A stretch of 64,000 bases of DNA from SB11 sp037968475 (lineage in GTDB: Bacteria > Bacteroidota > Bacteroidia > UBA8524). The translations under genes were made by a program, and so were the position numbers. The notes under the pieces are model-generated. The model saw only the letters and a list, made by a program, of their open reading frames with translations, had not been told where the DNA came from and searched no databases. The stretch lies in the NCBI GenBank assembly GCA_037968475.1, contig JBBKVO010000001.1, positions 124,001-188,000 on the forward strand, written 5' to 3'. Positions 17,556 through 26,835 of this stretch are shown piece after piece; the stretch's first letter is position 1; the number at the start of each line of letters is the position of its first letter.

Positions 17556-17585
17556 TTGCAAGGCTGCCACTAAAGGTATATTTTG
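17556..17585 (+). promoter_or_regulatory. Promoter of the tail sheath gene
   Basis: TTG at 17556-17558, 18 bases, TATATTTTG at 17577-17585, continuing GCAT. Element order, spacing and a 13-base core (GTATATTTTGCAT) are identical to the promoter of the TraB-like gene at 236-265. The sheath gene can therefore be transcribed separately from the MNIO cassette. Confidence 0.5.
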
Positions 17586-17611
17586 CATTCTCTAAAACTA
17601 TCTAAAACAAT

Positions 17612-19057
17612 ATGCCAACTAATAGACAAACCCCCGGAGTATATATTACCGAAGTTAATACTTTCTCTAGCAGTATGGTGGGTGTGCCCACCTCAATACC
17701 CTTATTTGTGGGCTATACTGAAAAGGCAAATTACCAAGGGAAAGATTTAACCAATAGTCCCACACAAATAACCAGTCTAAAAGAGTATACTACCTTTTTT
17801 GGCGGAGCACCCGACACTGTTTTTTCTCTAATAAAAGAAGAAAATAATAATCTTCCTTATGATTTTAGTATTGGTGCAAACCAGTACAAACTTGAAGTAG
17901 GTGCAGGTAATTACCTGCTATACAATGCTGTTGAGTTGTTCTATCTAAATGGGGGAGGGACGTGTTATATTACTTCTATTGGCGATTATAATACAACCAT
18001 TAGTCAAGATGCTATTGTAAATGGATTAACTATTGCCGAAAAAATTGATAATGCATCGTTGTTGCTTGTACCCGATGCCAATTTGCTGGATACTATAGGG
18101 CAGTATTGTGCCGTAGTAAATACTATGCTATTGCAATGTGCAACACTAAAAAGCAGGTTTGCTATACTTGATGTATATAAGGGCTGGCAGGATTTATCAA
18201 CCAGTGTAATAGATGATTTTAGAAACGGTATTGGTGTAGATAACCTAGGTTATAGTGCAGCCTACTACCCTTTTTTAAACACTAATTTGGTTAGTGATGC
18301 CGATATTCAGTATACCCAAATAAGTAATGTTGATGTTTTAAGTGCTTTGCTAGAAAGCAATGTTAACACCATTGCAAGTATGCAGCAAAGTGGACTAAAC
18401 ACGCAACAAATTAGCCAATATTTGCTAAGTGCATCACCCAATTATAAAACAGTAGCTGCTGCCATTGCCCAAAAGCTAAATATACAACCCCCTAGCGGAG
18501 CTATGGCAGGTTTGTATACAATAGTTGATAATACAAAAGGTGTGTGGAATGCACCTGCAAACATTAACGCCATAGGGGTAACTAGCCCAACAGTAGCGAT
18601 TACCAATGCACAGCAAGGCGATTTAAACGCGCCTGCATTAGGCAAAGCAATTAATGCTATACGCGAGTTTACCGACCGAGGTACTATGGTTTGGGGCGCA
18701 CGAACACTTGATGGTAATAGTAACGATTGGAGGTATATACAAGTGCGCCGCACAATTATATACATAGAAACAAGTATTAAACTAGCCTTACAATCTTATG
18801 TCTTTGCTTCAAACGACGGGAAAACTTGGGTAAGTGTACAAGCAAGCATTTCAAACTTTTTACAAGGCTTATGGCAACAAGGCGGGCTACTAGGGTCAAC
18901 AGCTAGTGATGCCTATACAGTGCAAGTAGGCTTGGGCAGCACCATGACGGCTGAAGATGTTTTGAACGGGTATATGAAAGTTAGTGTAACCGTGCAACTT
19001 ATTCACCCTGCTGAGTTTATAGAGCTAACCTTTACACAAATGATGCAAGGTGCGTAA
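17612..19057 (+). CDS. Contractile tail sheath protein, orphan
   Basis: 481 residues. The N-terminus (RQTPGVYITEVNTFSSSMVG, then TSIPLFVGYTEKA) is typical of phage and contractile-injection-system sheath subunits. The C-terminal sheath domain is also intact: APANINAIGV, IREFTDRGTMVWGARTL, WRYIQVRRTIIYIETSI, and the end LIHPAEFIELTFTQMMQ. It resembles sheaths of extracellular injection systems (Afp/PVC/MAC type) rather than T4 gp18 in length and ending. Sheath subunits normally surround an inner tube and contract. Here no tube, baseplate, spike, LysM-like or AAA+ gene is nearby, so it stands alone. It could interact in trans with an injection system elsewhere or form sheath-like polymers by itself. 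Confidence 0.88.
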   Translation: MPTNRQTPGVYITEVNTFSSSMVGVPTSIPLFVGYTEKANYQGKDLTNSPTQITSLKEYTTFFGGAPDTVFSLIKEENNNLPYDFSIGANQYKLEVGAGNYLLYNAVELFYLNGGGTCYITSIGDYNTTISQDAIVNGLTIAEKIDNASLLLVPDANLLDTIGQYCAVVNTMLLQCATLKSRFAILDVYKGWQDLSTSVIDDFRNGIGVDNLGYSAAYYPFLNTNLVSDADIQYTQISNVDVLSALLESNVNTIASMQQSGLNTQQISQYLLSASPNYKTVAAAIAQKLNIQPPSGAMAGLYTIVDNTKGVWNAPANINAIGVTSPTVAITNAQQGDLNAPALGKAINAIREFTDRGTMVWGARTLDGNSNDWRYIQVRRTIIYIETSIKLALQSYVFASNDGKTWVSVQASISNFLQGLWQQGGLLGSTASDAYTVQVGLGSTMTAEDVLNGYMKVSVTVQLIHPAEFIELTFTQMMQGA

Positions 19058-19136
19058 TGCTTTAAAATTGGCCATGTATTTATAGTTTTTTGGGTGAATT
19101 AGGTATCAAAACTAAACTGCTATCTTCGCGCCCGCT

Positions 19137-20033
19137 TTGGGCAAACAACTAAAAGTACATATCTCGCTTTTTATAGTATCGGTAATATACGGAGCCACGT
19201 TTTCATTAGCAAAACTGGTAATGCCCGCCTATATCACACCGTTTACTTTTATACTATTGCGGGTAAGCAGTGCTTTAGTATTGTTTCTATTATTTCACGG
19301 CCTTTTTATTCGCGAAAAAGTAGATAGAAAAGACCTGCCGGGTCTTGCCCTAAGTGCGCTATTTGGTGTTGCCGCCAATATGCTTATGTTTTTTGAGGGA
19401 TTGGCCAATACTACACCCATCAACGCCTCTGTGCTAATGATGATTACCCCCATTTTTGTATTTGTTATGTACACCATCGTAAACCGACAAGGCATTAGTT
19501 GGATAAAAACCGGTGGTATAGCCCTTGCGGCCATTGGTGCTATGATGCTAATGGGTGGTAAAAGCCTCAGCTTTAGCAAAGACACCTTGTATGGCGATGT
19601 ATTTATCATACTCAACGCCCTTAGCTATGCCGTGTATTTGGTATACGTTAAAAAATTCCTTCGCAAATACAACCCTATAACGGTAAGCAAATGGAATTTT
19701 ATTTTCGGTTTTCTTATCGTGTTACCCTTTGGGGCAGGCAATTTAGGTGCAATAGAGTGGGTAACCTTTACCCCAATAGTATGGTTTTGCTTTATATTTA
19801 TATTGGTGGGCACTACTTTTATCACCTATTTGCTAAATGCTTGGGCATTACAACACGCGCCATCAACATTGGTAGGCTCTTATATATACCTACAGCCTGT
19901 TGTTGCTGCCATATTAGCCCTTACCATAGGAAAAGATTCTCTTACCAAAGAAAAAGTTATATTTATACTCTTAATATTTGTGGGGGTATACCTTGTATCA
20001 CTCACCAAAACAAAAACTAAAACGATAGAATGA
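19137..20033 (+). CDS. EamA/DMT-family transporter
   Basis: 298 residues from a TTG start; a near-consensus -7 box TATCTTCG lies at 19121-19128, nine bases upstream, giving an almost leaderless message. Ten hydrophobic helices in two EamA repeats are seen (first repeat up to about residue 130, second from about 150). It ends in a Lys/Thr tail. DMT-superfamily proteins export or import amino acids and other metabolites through the inner membrane; the substrate is unknown. Its stop overlaps the start of yicC by four bases (ATGA), indicating an operon. Confidence 0.88.
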   Translation: MGKQLKVHISLFIVSVIYGATFSLAKLVMPAYITPFTFILLRVSSALVLFLLFHGLFIREKVDRKDLPGLALSALFGVAANMLMFFEGLANTTPINASVLMMITPIFVFVMYTIVNRQGISWIKTGGIALAAIGAMMLMGGKSLSFSKDTLYGDVFIILNALSYAVYLVYVKKFLRKYNPITVSKWNFIFGFLIVLPFGAGNLGAIEWVTFTPIVWFCFIFILVGTTFITYLLNAWALQHAPSTLVGSYIYLQPVVAAILALTIGKDSLTKEKVIFILLIFVGVYLVSLTKTKTKTIE

Positions 20034-20908
20034 AACTACGCTCTATGACTGGTTTTGGCAGCGCAGAAGCCGCCAACGATAATATATCTGTAAAAGCCGA
20101 ACTGAAATCGCTAAACGGTAAATTTTTAGAACTAAACCTGCGTTTGCCCCGCAGCATACAAAATAAAGAAATAGCCCTTCGCAAAGAACTTACTAAAATG
20201 ATAGAACGTGGTTCAGCCACGCTATACCTTAGTATCGAGCGTAATTTGCAAAGCACTAATGCGGCTATGATTGACAGCGAGGTTGCTAAAAAACTGTATG
20301 CTGAAATAGAGCAATTGCAAAAAGATTTAGGCAGCCAATCGCTAAGTATTATCGATAGGGTATTGGCTTTTCCAGGGGTAATAAATACAGAAAATGCTGA
20401 AGAACTAACCGAAGACGATTTGGCATTGGTACAAACCACCATACAACAAGCTTTTGAAAGTTTTGATACGTTTAGGCTGCACGAAGGCGAAGCTTTAAGG
20501 GCGGACTTGGCGAAATTTTCAGACAATATAAACAACGGTTTACCTGAGATTGAAAAATACGAAGGTGCACGTATCACCCTATTGCGCGAGCGTATAACTA
20601 ACCAACTAAATGCCATGTTGGACGATGAAAAGATTGATAAAGACCGCTTTGAGCAAGAGATGATATACTATTTGGAGAAGATAGATATTAGCGAAGAAAA
20701 ATCACGCCTTACACAGCATTGTAAGTACTTTATTGATACGCTGAACAATGAGCCAAACGGCAAGAAATTAGGTTTTATAGCCCAAGAAATGGGTCGCGAA
20801 ATAAACACCATAGGTTCAAAAGCAGGCCACGTAGCCATACAACAATTGGTAGTGGTGATGAAAGACGAACTTGAGAAAATAAAAGAGCAGGTAAACAACG
20901 TGTTGTAG
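20030..20908 (+). CDS. yicC: YicC family endoribonuclease
   Basis: 292 residues. It opens with RSMTGFGSAE and ends with the DUF1732 signature GFIAQEMGREINTIGSKA. The central region is coiled-coil rich. YicC proteins are cytoplasmic endoribonucleases implicated in RNA turnover in stationary phase; the length matches the family (about 290). It overlaps the transporter gene by four bases. In many Bacteroidota yicC precedes the guanylate kinase gene; here a terminator and an opposite-strand gene follow instead. Confidence 0.92.
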   Translation: MKLRSMTGFGSAEAANDNISVKAELKSLNGKFLELNLRLPRSIQNKEIALRKELTKMIERGSATLYLSIERNLQSTNAAMIDSEVAKKLYAEIEQLQKDLGSQSLSIIDRVLAFPGVINTENAEELTEDDLALVQTTIQQAFESFDTFRLHEGEALRADLAKFSDNINNGLPEIEKYEGARITLLRERITNQLNAMLDDEKIDKDRFEQEMIYYLEKIDISEEKSRLTQHCKYFIDTLNNEPNGKKLGFIAQEMGREINTIGSKAGHVAIQQLVVVMKDELEKIKEQVNNVL

Positions 20909-20927
20909 TTGTTGTCTGCTTTTGTGT

Positions 20928-20977
20928 AAAGGGTTTTAAGTTTGTTGTAGGTTTACTACGCTGGCTTAAAGCCCTTT
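20928..20977. terminator. Terminator after yicC
   Basis: AAAGGGTTTTAAG (20928-20940) pairs with CTTAAAGCCCTTT (20965-20977), one G-U pair, followed by ATTTTTT. The loop is long (24 bases). It lies between convergent genes. Confidence 0.7.
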
Positions 20978-20996
20978 ATTTTTTAGCTTAGACACT

Positions 20997-21665
20997 TTAA
21001 TCAGTAGCATAAGGGTGCTTTGGTTCTTCTATTATTTTACCTGTATTATCAATTTTACCCCACAAGTTATTTAATTGTATTTTGGCTACTCCATTTTTAA
21101 ATTGGGTAGCATATTGGTATTTAAAATCAATAATCACTTTACCTGTTGTATCAATATAGCCATGTTTTCCCTCACTATTTCTTGCCGCACAAAGCCCCTC
21201 TGAAAATTCATCCACCCACTCGTATTCATGTTTTATCTTTTCATTATCATTAATGTCAATAAAACCATGTTTATCATTTAATCTAAAACTAGATAAACCA
21301 TTATGCATGCCACCCAAAAAATCATATTTAAGCTCAATAATATATTTACCTGTTTCGTCAATTAATCCCCATTTCTCATTAATTTCCACTGCTGAGTAAC
21401 CTTCTGAAAACATTTCGGCATTGTCAAACTTTGGCTCAATCACAATATTTCCATCCAAGTCTCTAAAACCTGTTTTTCCATTCTTCATCACCTGAAAGTA
21501 TTTAATACCTTCACGTTCGCCCACCTCTCTTGAATTTATTTTCGGGTTGTTTAGTATCTCCTCAAAAAGTTCATCATCCGTTTTTTCTTTCCTTTTATTA
21601 TTACACGCAATAAAAAATATTATTGCAAGTGAAATTATAAGAGCTGTCATCAATTTTTTTATCAT
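20997..21665 (-). CDS. WG-repeat lipoprotein
   Basis: 222 residues. A lipoprotein signal ends at a Cys in FIAC-NNKRKEK. The mature part consists of about six WG repeats, recognisable as G(F/Y)xDxxGxxxIxxKYD units such as WGLIDETGKYIIELKYD, HGFIDINDNEK and WGKIDNTGKIIEEPKH. WG-repeat proteins are surface-exposed beta structures of unclear function, probably protein-binding. Its gene lies downstream of the biotin-carrier gene with a 34-base gap; both run on the minus strand and may be co-transcribed. Confidence 0.85.
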   Translation of the reverse strand: MIKKLMTALIISLAIIFFIACNNKRKEKTDDELFEEILNNPKINSREVGEREGIKYFQVMKNGKTGFRDLDGNIVIEPKFDNAEMFSEGYSAVEINEKWGLIDETGKYIIELKYDFLGGMHNGLSSFRLNDKHGFIDINDNEKIKHEYEWVDEFSEGLCAARNSEGKHGYIDTTGKVIIDFKYQYATQFKNGVAKIQLNNLWGKIDNTGKIIEEPKHPYATD

Positions 21666-21699
21666 TACTTATTGTGGTTATAATACCTGCCAATCCCAA

Positions 21700-22197
21700 T
21701 TAGCACTTCAACATCACTTGGTTTTTCTCCACTTTATCGCCAGCTTTAATCAAAATTTCTTTCACCACACCATCGGCGGGCGCTTTTATCACATTTTCCA
21801 TTTTCATGGCTTCCAAAATCATAATAGCATCGCCTTTTTTAAACTCAGCACCTTCGGCTATCAGCATTTTTAGCACCAAACCCGGCATAGGCGCTTTTAT
21901 GTCGTTTACTTTATTGGCTGCTAGGTCGGCCATGCCCATTTGTTCCAGCAAAATATCAAAGCGGTCTTTTACGGCCACAGTATGTTTTTGCCCGTTCACC
22001 TTCACCGTATAGGTTTTGGTTTCGGCATCAAAACCTGCTACCTCAACATTGTACGATGTATTGTTTAGCAAAAGGTGCATACGGTGTTCATCAATCCTAT
22101 ATACATCAGGCTGTACCACTTCGCCGTTTATTTCAATTTGTTCATCCTTTTCGGTGATGGTATAATCGCGTTTATCGTTTACTTTTGCCTTTATCAT
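21700..22197 (-). CDS. Biotin carboxyl carrier protein of an acyl-CoA carboxylase
   Basis: 165 residues. The C-terminal 70 residues form a biotinyl/lipoyl domain with the attachment motif EAMKMEN (Lys132) and the hammerhead fold ending QVMLKC. The N-terminal 95 residues resemble the BT-like linker found on propionyl- or methylcrotonyl-CoA carboxylase biotin subunits. The biotin-carrying lysine accepts CO2 from a carboxylase subunit and hands it to a transferase. Those subunits are not encoded here, although they often neighbour this gene. The Met-Lys-Met motif favours biotin over lipoate. Confidence 0.88.
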   Translation of the reverse strand: MIKAKVNDKRDYTITEKDEQIEINGEVVQPDVYRIDEHRMHLLLNNTSYNVEVAGFDAETKTYTVKVNGQKHTVAVKDRFDILLEQMGMADLAANKVNDIKAPMPGLVLKMLIAEGAEFKKGDAIMILEAMKMENVIKAPADGVVKEILIKAGDKVEKNQVMLKC

Positions 22198-22248
22198 CTG
22201 GATTAAATTTTTTCAAAAATCAACAAAACTCAAAAGATAAAAAAACCG

Positions 22249-24933
22249 ATGCGCAAAATACTCTTGGCACTTACCATTGTGTCCCTTACTGTTGCAGCTT
22301 GCAAAACCTCAAAAAAAACTACTAAAAATGATGAAGCAATGGCTGAAGCTCTGGTTTCTGATTTTGAAGAAGCCGAATATGCCCTTGATACTAATGCCAT
22401 TGAATATGATGAAGGATGGGAGGTAACCCCTTCTGAAAGCGAGCCTGAAATACCTTATAAACCAAGTCGCACACGTTTAATAGATATTATACACACCAAA
22501 CTGGATGTAAAGTTTGATTACGAAAAACAATATATGTATGGCAAGGCATATATTACCTTAAAACCTTATTTCTACCCCGTTAGCACTGTTACACTTGATG
22601 CTAAAGGCTTTGATATACTAGGTGTTTTTATGGTGGATGCTAAAAACAATACAACTCCATTAGAGTATTTGTATAGCGATTTAATTCATCTGAATATAAA
22701 ATTGGGTAAAGAGTATAAAAACAATCAAGAGATTACGCTATTTGTAAACTATGTGGCAAAACCTAACGAGTTGCCCAATAGCGGTGGTGATTTTTACGAC
22801 CCCAATGCTCCTATAAAAGAAGATAAAGGTTTGTATTTTATCAACCCTACGTTTGAAGATAAAAACAAGCCTCGCCAAATATGGACACAAGGCGAAACTG
22901 AAAGCGCATCGTGCTGGTTTCCTACCTTCGATTCTCCTAATGAGCGCATGACGCAAGAGATTATAATGACTGTTGATACCCAATATGTTACCCTATCAAA
23001 CGGAAAACTTATAGCATCAAAAGTAAACCGTGATGGTACACGTACCGATCATTGGAAACAAAACCTTGCACACGCTCCTTATCTTGCCATGATGGCCGTT
23101 GGTGAGTTTGCCGTTGTAAAAGACAAGTGGCGCAATATAGAGGTGAACTATTATGTAGAGAAAGACTATGCTAAATACGCTCGCCTAGTGTTTGGCAACA
23201 CCCCCAAAATGATAGAGTTTTTCTCACAAAAACTGGGTGTTGATTATCCTTGGGAAAAATACCATCAAATAGTAGTGCGCGATTTTGTATCGGGTGCTAT
23301 GGAAAATACAGGCGCAGTGGTGCATTTTGATAGGTTGCAACACGATGCCCGTACGCATATTGACGAGCCTTTAGAAGAAATTATTTCCCACGAATTATTT
23401 CACCACTGGTTTGGTGATTTAGCTACTATAGAAAGTTGGGCAAACCTACCCCTAAACGAAAGTTTTGCTACCTACGGTGAGTATTTGTGGACTGAACACG
23501 CATACGGTCGCGATGAAGCTGATGGTAACTTGTATAAATACCTAAGAACATATTTGGACGAAGCCGAAGACAAACAAGTTTCATTGGTACGTTTCCATCA
23601 CGAGAAACCTAATGATATGTTTGATGCGCACAGCTACCAAAAAGGTGGTCATGTGTTGCATATGCTGCGCAAATACGTTGGCGATGATGCCTTCTTTAAA
23701 TCATTAAATCTATACCTTACTCAAAACAAATTTAAAAGTGTAGAGATGCACCAACTGCGTTTAGCTTTTGAAGAAGTAACAGGCGAAGATCTTAACTGGT
23801 TTTTTAACCAATGGTTTTATAGTGCGGGTCATCCGGTGCTGAATATAGAACACAGCTATGATGCTGATGCAGGCTTATACTCTATTGAAGTGTACCAACA
23901 ACAATATGGTACAAACGTACCCGCAGTTTTCCGTTTGCCTGTAAAAGTTGATTTATACTTTGCTGATGGTACTAAACGTACCGAAGAGGTTGTGGTTGAT
24001 GAAAGCTACAAGAAACTTGACTTTTTTGTTGATAGCAAACCTCGTTGGGTAAACTTTGATGCAGAAAAACAACTGCTTTGTCAAAAAACAGAAACTAAAC
24101 CTGAGGCCGATTGGTTAGAACAAATGGGCGGCCCATTGTTTTTAGATAAAGTAGAAGCGCTAGACCATGCAGGCGACCTTGAAAACCGCACCACCACCAA
24201 TGATATAGTACGCACCGCCATTGGCGATAAATTTTGGGGAATACGCTACCGTGGTCTTAAAGCCATTAAAGACCTTGAGTTGCTTGACGAAGACCCTAGC
24301 TATGAAAGGCGTGTGGCTTATATGGCCGAAAACGATAAAAAATCAACAGTACGCTCAGGTGCACTTGATATAATATCAAGTACGCAAAAAGCCGAGTATG
24401 CTGCTATATACAAAAAACTTCTTACCGATTCATCGTATTACGTTGCGGGTGAGGCCATCACATCGTTAGCGCAAGTTGATAGTATGGCAGCCGTTAACTT
24501 TGCCGAAAGCAATTACCTTAAAGAGAACGACCAGATGAAAGCCGTGTTTCTTTATATATTGGGTAAATACGGTAGCCAAGATTATATGAATTGGTTTGAG
24601 AAAGCCTTTGAAGAGCAAGATGGGCAATTAATGTTTTTAGTAACCAGTGGACTGGGTGCACACATGATAAATGGTGATGAAAACCGTGTGCTAAAAGGAT
24701 TAGAACTTTTAGATAGTGATAAAAATTCTTCAAACTGGTTTATGATGTTTGTAATGTATGGCATTAAAAAAGACATCAACCAAAAATACATACCTATATA
24801 CAATAACCTTGTAGATAAGCAAAACTCGTTACTACCTTCGGAAGCTAAAAAGCTAGAAACACTTATACAAATACTTACCAAAACAGGTGGTTTGGAAAGT
24901 GAAAAGGAAGAAAATAACGACGCCAAACACTAA
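22249..24933 (+). CDS. M1-family aminopeptidase, lipoprotein
   Basis: 894 residues. The signal peptide ends at VAAC, so the protein is a lipoprotein, probably periplasmic or surface anchored. The exopeptidase motif GAMEN lies near residue 350 and the zinc site is HELFH (381-385) with Glu404 18 residues on (NES). The C-terminal third is a HEAT-like helical domain, as in aminopeptidase N. Length fits the family. The enzyme removes N-terminal residues from peptides. A perfect -7 box TACTTTTG at 22180-22187 may be the promoter; it falls inside the start of the divergent biotin-carrier gene. A terminator follows. Confidence 0.92.
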   Translation: MRKILLALTIVSLTVAACKTSKKTTKNDEAMAEALVSDFEEAEYALDTNAIEYDEGWEVTPSESEPEIPYKPSRTRLIDIIHTKLDVKFDYEKQYMYGKAYITLKPYFYPVSTVTLDAKGFDILGVFMVDAKNNTTPLEYLYSDLIHLNIKLGKEYKNNQEITLFVNYVAKPNELPNSGGDFYDPNAPIKEDKGLYFINPTFEDKNKPRQIWTQGETESASCWFPTFDSPNERMTQEIIMTVDTQYVTLSNGKLIASKVNRDGTRTDHWKQNLAHAPYLAMMAVGEFAVVKDKWRNIEVNYYVEKDYAKYARLVFGNTPKMIEFFSQKLGVDYPWEKYHQIVVRDFVSGAMENTGAVVHFDRLQHDARTHIDEPLEEIISHELFHHWFGDLATIESWANLPLNESFATYGEYLWTEHAYGRDEADGNLYKYLRTYLDEAEDKQVSLVRFHHEKPNDMFDAHSYQKGGHVLHMLRKYVGDDAFFKSLNLYLTQNKFKSVEMHQLRLAFEEVTGEDLNWFFNQWFYSAGHPVLNIEHSYDADAGLYSIEVYQQQYGTNVPAVFRLPVKVDLYFADGTKRTEEVVVDESYKKLDFFVDSKPRWVNFDAEKQLLCQKTETKPEADWLEQMGGPLFLDKVEALDHAGDLENRTTTNDIVRTAIGDKFWGIRYRGLKAIKDLELLDEDPSYERRVAYMAENDKKSTVRSGALDIISSTQKAEYAAIYKKLLTDSSYYVAGEAITSLAQVDSMAAVNFAESNYLKENDQMKAVFLYILGKYGSQDYMNWFEKAFEEQDGQLMFLVTSGLGAHMINGDENRVLKGLELLDSDKNSSNWFMMFVMYGIKKDINQKYIPIYNNLVDKQNSLLPSEAKKLETLIQILTKTGGLESEKEENNDAKH

Positions 24934-24963
24934 AAAATGATAATAACCAACGTATTATAAAGA

Positions 24964-24997
24964 AATCCTGTTGGTGGCAACCAGCAGGATTTTTTTT
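24964..24997 (+). terminator. Rho-independent terminator after the M1 peptidase gene
   Basis: AATCCTGTTGG (24964-24974) pairs with CCAGCAGGATT (24981-24991), one G-U pair, followed by a run of T. Confidence 0.9.
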
Positions 24998-25085
24998 GAT
25001 TAAAGGAAAACAAAAAACTGCCAACGTTTTTTTACATATACAAAGCATTAAAACCGTAGGTTTGAACCCGAAAAACAACACAACC

Positions 25086-26339
25086 GTGCAAAACTATTGC
25101 GAAGTAATAACCATAGGAGATGAGCTGCTAATAGGGCAGGTGGTAGATACCAACTCGGCTTGGATAGGACAAGAACTAAATAAGATTGGTCTTGAGATAG
25201 TACAAAAAACAGCCATTAGTGATAGGCAAGAACATATTATAACTGCGTTGGATAATGCCAAAACCCGCGCTAATATTATACTAATAACGGGTGGGCTTGG
25301 CCCCACTAAAGACGACCTCACTAAGCAAACCCTTGCACAGTATTTTAATTGTGGCTACCGTACCGATGAAACGGTGAAAGAGCAATTGTTGGCGTTTTTT
25401 AAAGGTAGAGGAATGCCTATTTTGGATGTAAACATTCAGCAGGCTGATGTGCCACAAATTTGCGAAACAATATTTAATCCTCTGGGTACAGCCCCGGGTA
25501 TGTGGTTTGATGTTGATGGGGTAATCTATGTATCTATGCCTGGTGTGCCTTATGAAATGAAGGGCATTATGGAAAGTTTTGTATTACCTCGCTTGGCAAA
25601 ATTGGCATACGGGCAGCATATACTTCACAAAACTATTATGACGGTGGGTATTGGCGAATCTTTTTTAAGCAAGAAAATAGAAGCGATAGAGGATAACCTT
25701 CCCGAACACATAAAGCTAGCTTATTTGCCCAATTACAACATTGTGCGCTTACGTTTTACTGCTAGAGGTGAAGACGAAGCGGCTATGCAGGCTGAACTTG
25801 ATGAAATTGTGAAACGCGCATACAAAGTTGTAGGCGAATATATTGTGGTAGACCAAGATACTCCTATGCCGCAGTTGGTAGGTAACTTGCTAATACAACG
25901 CGGCAAAACCATAGCCACTGCCGAAAGCTGTACAGGTGGTTTTATCGCACATCAGCTTACCAGCAATGCGGGTAGCTCGGCCTATTTTATAGGTTCGATA
26001 ATCTCGTACCACAACAATGTGAAAATGCAGCAATTGGGTGTGTTGCAGCACGTACTTGAAACAGCGGGGGCGGTGAGCCAAGAAACGGTGGAACAAATGG
26101 TGCGTGGTGTGATGCAACAACTGGGTACAGACTATGCGGTGGCAACTAGCGGCATTGCAGGGCCCGACGGCGGCACTAACGATAAACCTGTGGGCACTGT
26201 ATGGATAGCAGCAGGGAATACCAAAAGAGTAGTAGCCGAAAAGTTTCAATTTCACGGTACACGTCAAGCTATAATCGAACGAAGCGCAATAATGGCTTTA
26301 AATATGGTGCGCAAACTTATTTTAGAAGATGGAGATTAG
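25086..26339 (+). CDS. cinA: CinA-family protein (MoCF-like domain plus NMN amidohydrolase domain)
   Basis: 417 residues from the GTG at 25086, which gives VQNYCEVITIGDELLIGQ, the normal CinA N-terminus. The open frame extends upstream to a TTG in the terminator T-run, which is not a credible start. Residues about 5-170 are a MoCF/MogA-like domain (ITGGLGPTKDDLTKQTLAQY). Residues about 260-415 are the C-terminal PncC domain with TIATAESCTGGF, where the Ser is the expected catalytic residue, then GIAGPDGGTNDKPVGTVWIA. PncC hydrolyses nicotinamide mononucleotide to nicotinate mononucleotide; the N-terminal domain of some CinA proteins cleaves ADP-ribose. It recycles pyridine nucleotides in the cytoplasm. 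A -7 box was not identified. Confidence 0.88.
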   Translation: MQNYCEVITIGDELLIGQVVDTNSAWIGQELNKIGLEIVQKTAISDRQEHIITALDNAKTRANIILITGGLGPTKDDLTKQTLAQYFNCGYRTDETVKEQLLAFFKGRGMPILDVNIQQADVPQICETIFNPLGTAPGMWFDVDGVIYVSMPGVPYEMKGIMESFVLPRLAKLAYGQHILHKTIMTVGIGESFLSKKIEAIEDNLPEHIKLAYLPNYNIVRLRFTARGEDEAAMQAELDEIVKRAYKVVGEYIVVDQDTPMPQLVGNLLIQRGKTIATAESCTGGFIAHQLTSNAGSSAYFIGSIISYHNNVKMQQLGVLQHVLETAGAVSQETVEQMVRGVMQQLGTDYAVATSGIAGPDGGTNDKPVGTVWIAAGNTKRVVAEKFQFHGTRQAIIERSAIMALNMVRKLILEDGD

Positions 26340-26475
26340 TTGTTGCTGGTTGATAGTTTTTAGTTGCTAGATATCAGGAAAGAATACTTTAGTATTTCAG
26401 TTTTAATCTTTATACCTGTTACTTACTACTGATGTTAGATGTCGGATATCAGGGTGATATTGCGTTAAACTGCTT

Positions 26476-26589
26476 TAGAATTTAGAAATTAAATCAGGTT
26501 TGGAATAACTGCCTACCGCACTGTGCCTCGACTCCGCTCGGTATGACACAGCGCGCAGGCTGTCATCCTGAGCTTGTTGAAGGAGTGCG
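26476..26589 (+). repeat. 114-base direct repeat, copy 1
   Basis: Begins TAGAATTT and ends GGAGTGCG. Copy 2 lies at 26695-26808, an offset of 219 bases, with only a few mismatches. It includes GCACTGTGCCTCG and GTCATCCTGAGCTTG. Confidence 0.85.
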
Positions 26590-26648
26590 AAAGATAGCAT
26601 AGGAAAAAACAATCGCATTACCGAGCGGACGCTCTATTATTTTCGGCA

Positions 26649-26662
26649 CAAGCGGACGCTTG
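26649..26662. repeat. Hairpin H1, single copy
   Basis: CAAGCGGACGCTTG: stem CAAGC, loop GGAC. A covariant of the H1 module at 26863-26876. Confidence 0.7.
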
Positions 26663-26694
26663 AGCCAGCAGAGAACATTTTAGAATTTCGATTT

Positions 26695-26808
26695 TAGAAT
26701 TTAAAAATTAAATTAGGTTTGGAATAACTGCCTACCGCACTGTGCCTCGACTCCGCTCGGTATGACACAGCGCGCAGGCTGTCATCCTGAGCTTGTCGAA
26801 GGAGTGCG
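26695..26808 (+). repeat. 114-base direct repeat, copy 2
   Basis: Second copy of 26476-26589 in the same orientation. Confidence 0.85.
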
Positions 26809-26835
26809 GGCAAAGATGGTGAAGAGATTATGCAG

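Noticed and set aside
17612..19057. Prophage or full eCIS locus
   Set aside because: No other structural, lysis, integrase or eCIS gene is present on either side.
24996..25085. N-terminal extension of CinA from a TTG at 24996
   Set aside because: The codon lies in the T run of the upstream terminator, and family N-termini match the GTG at 25086.
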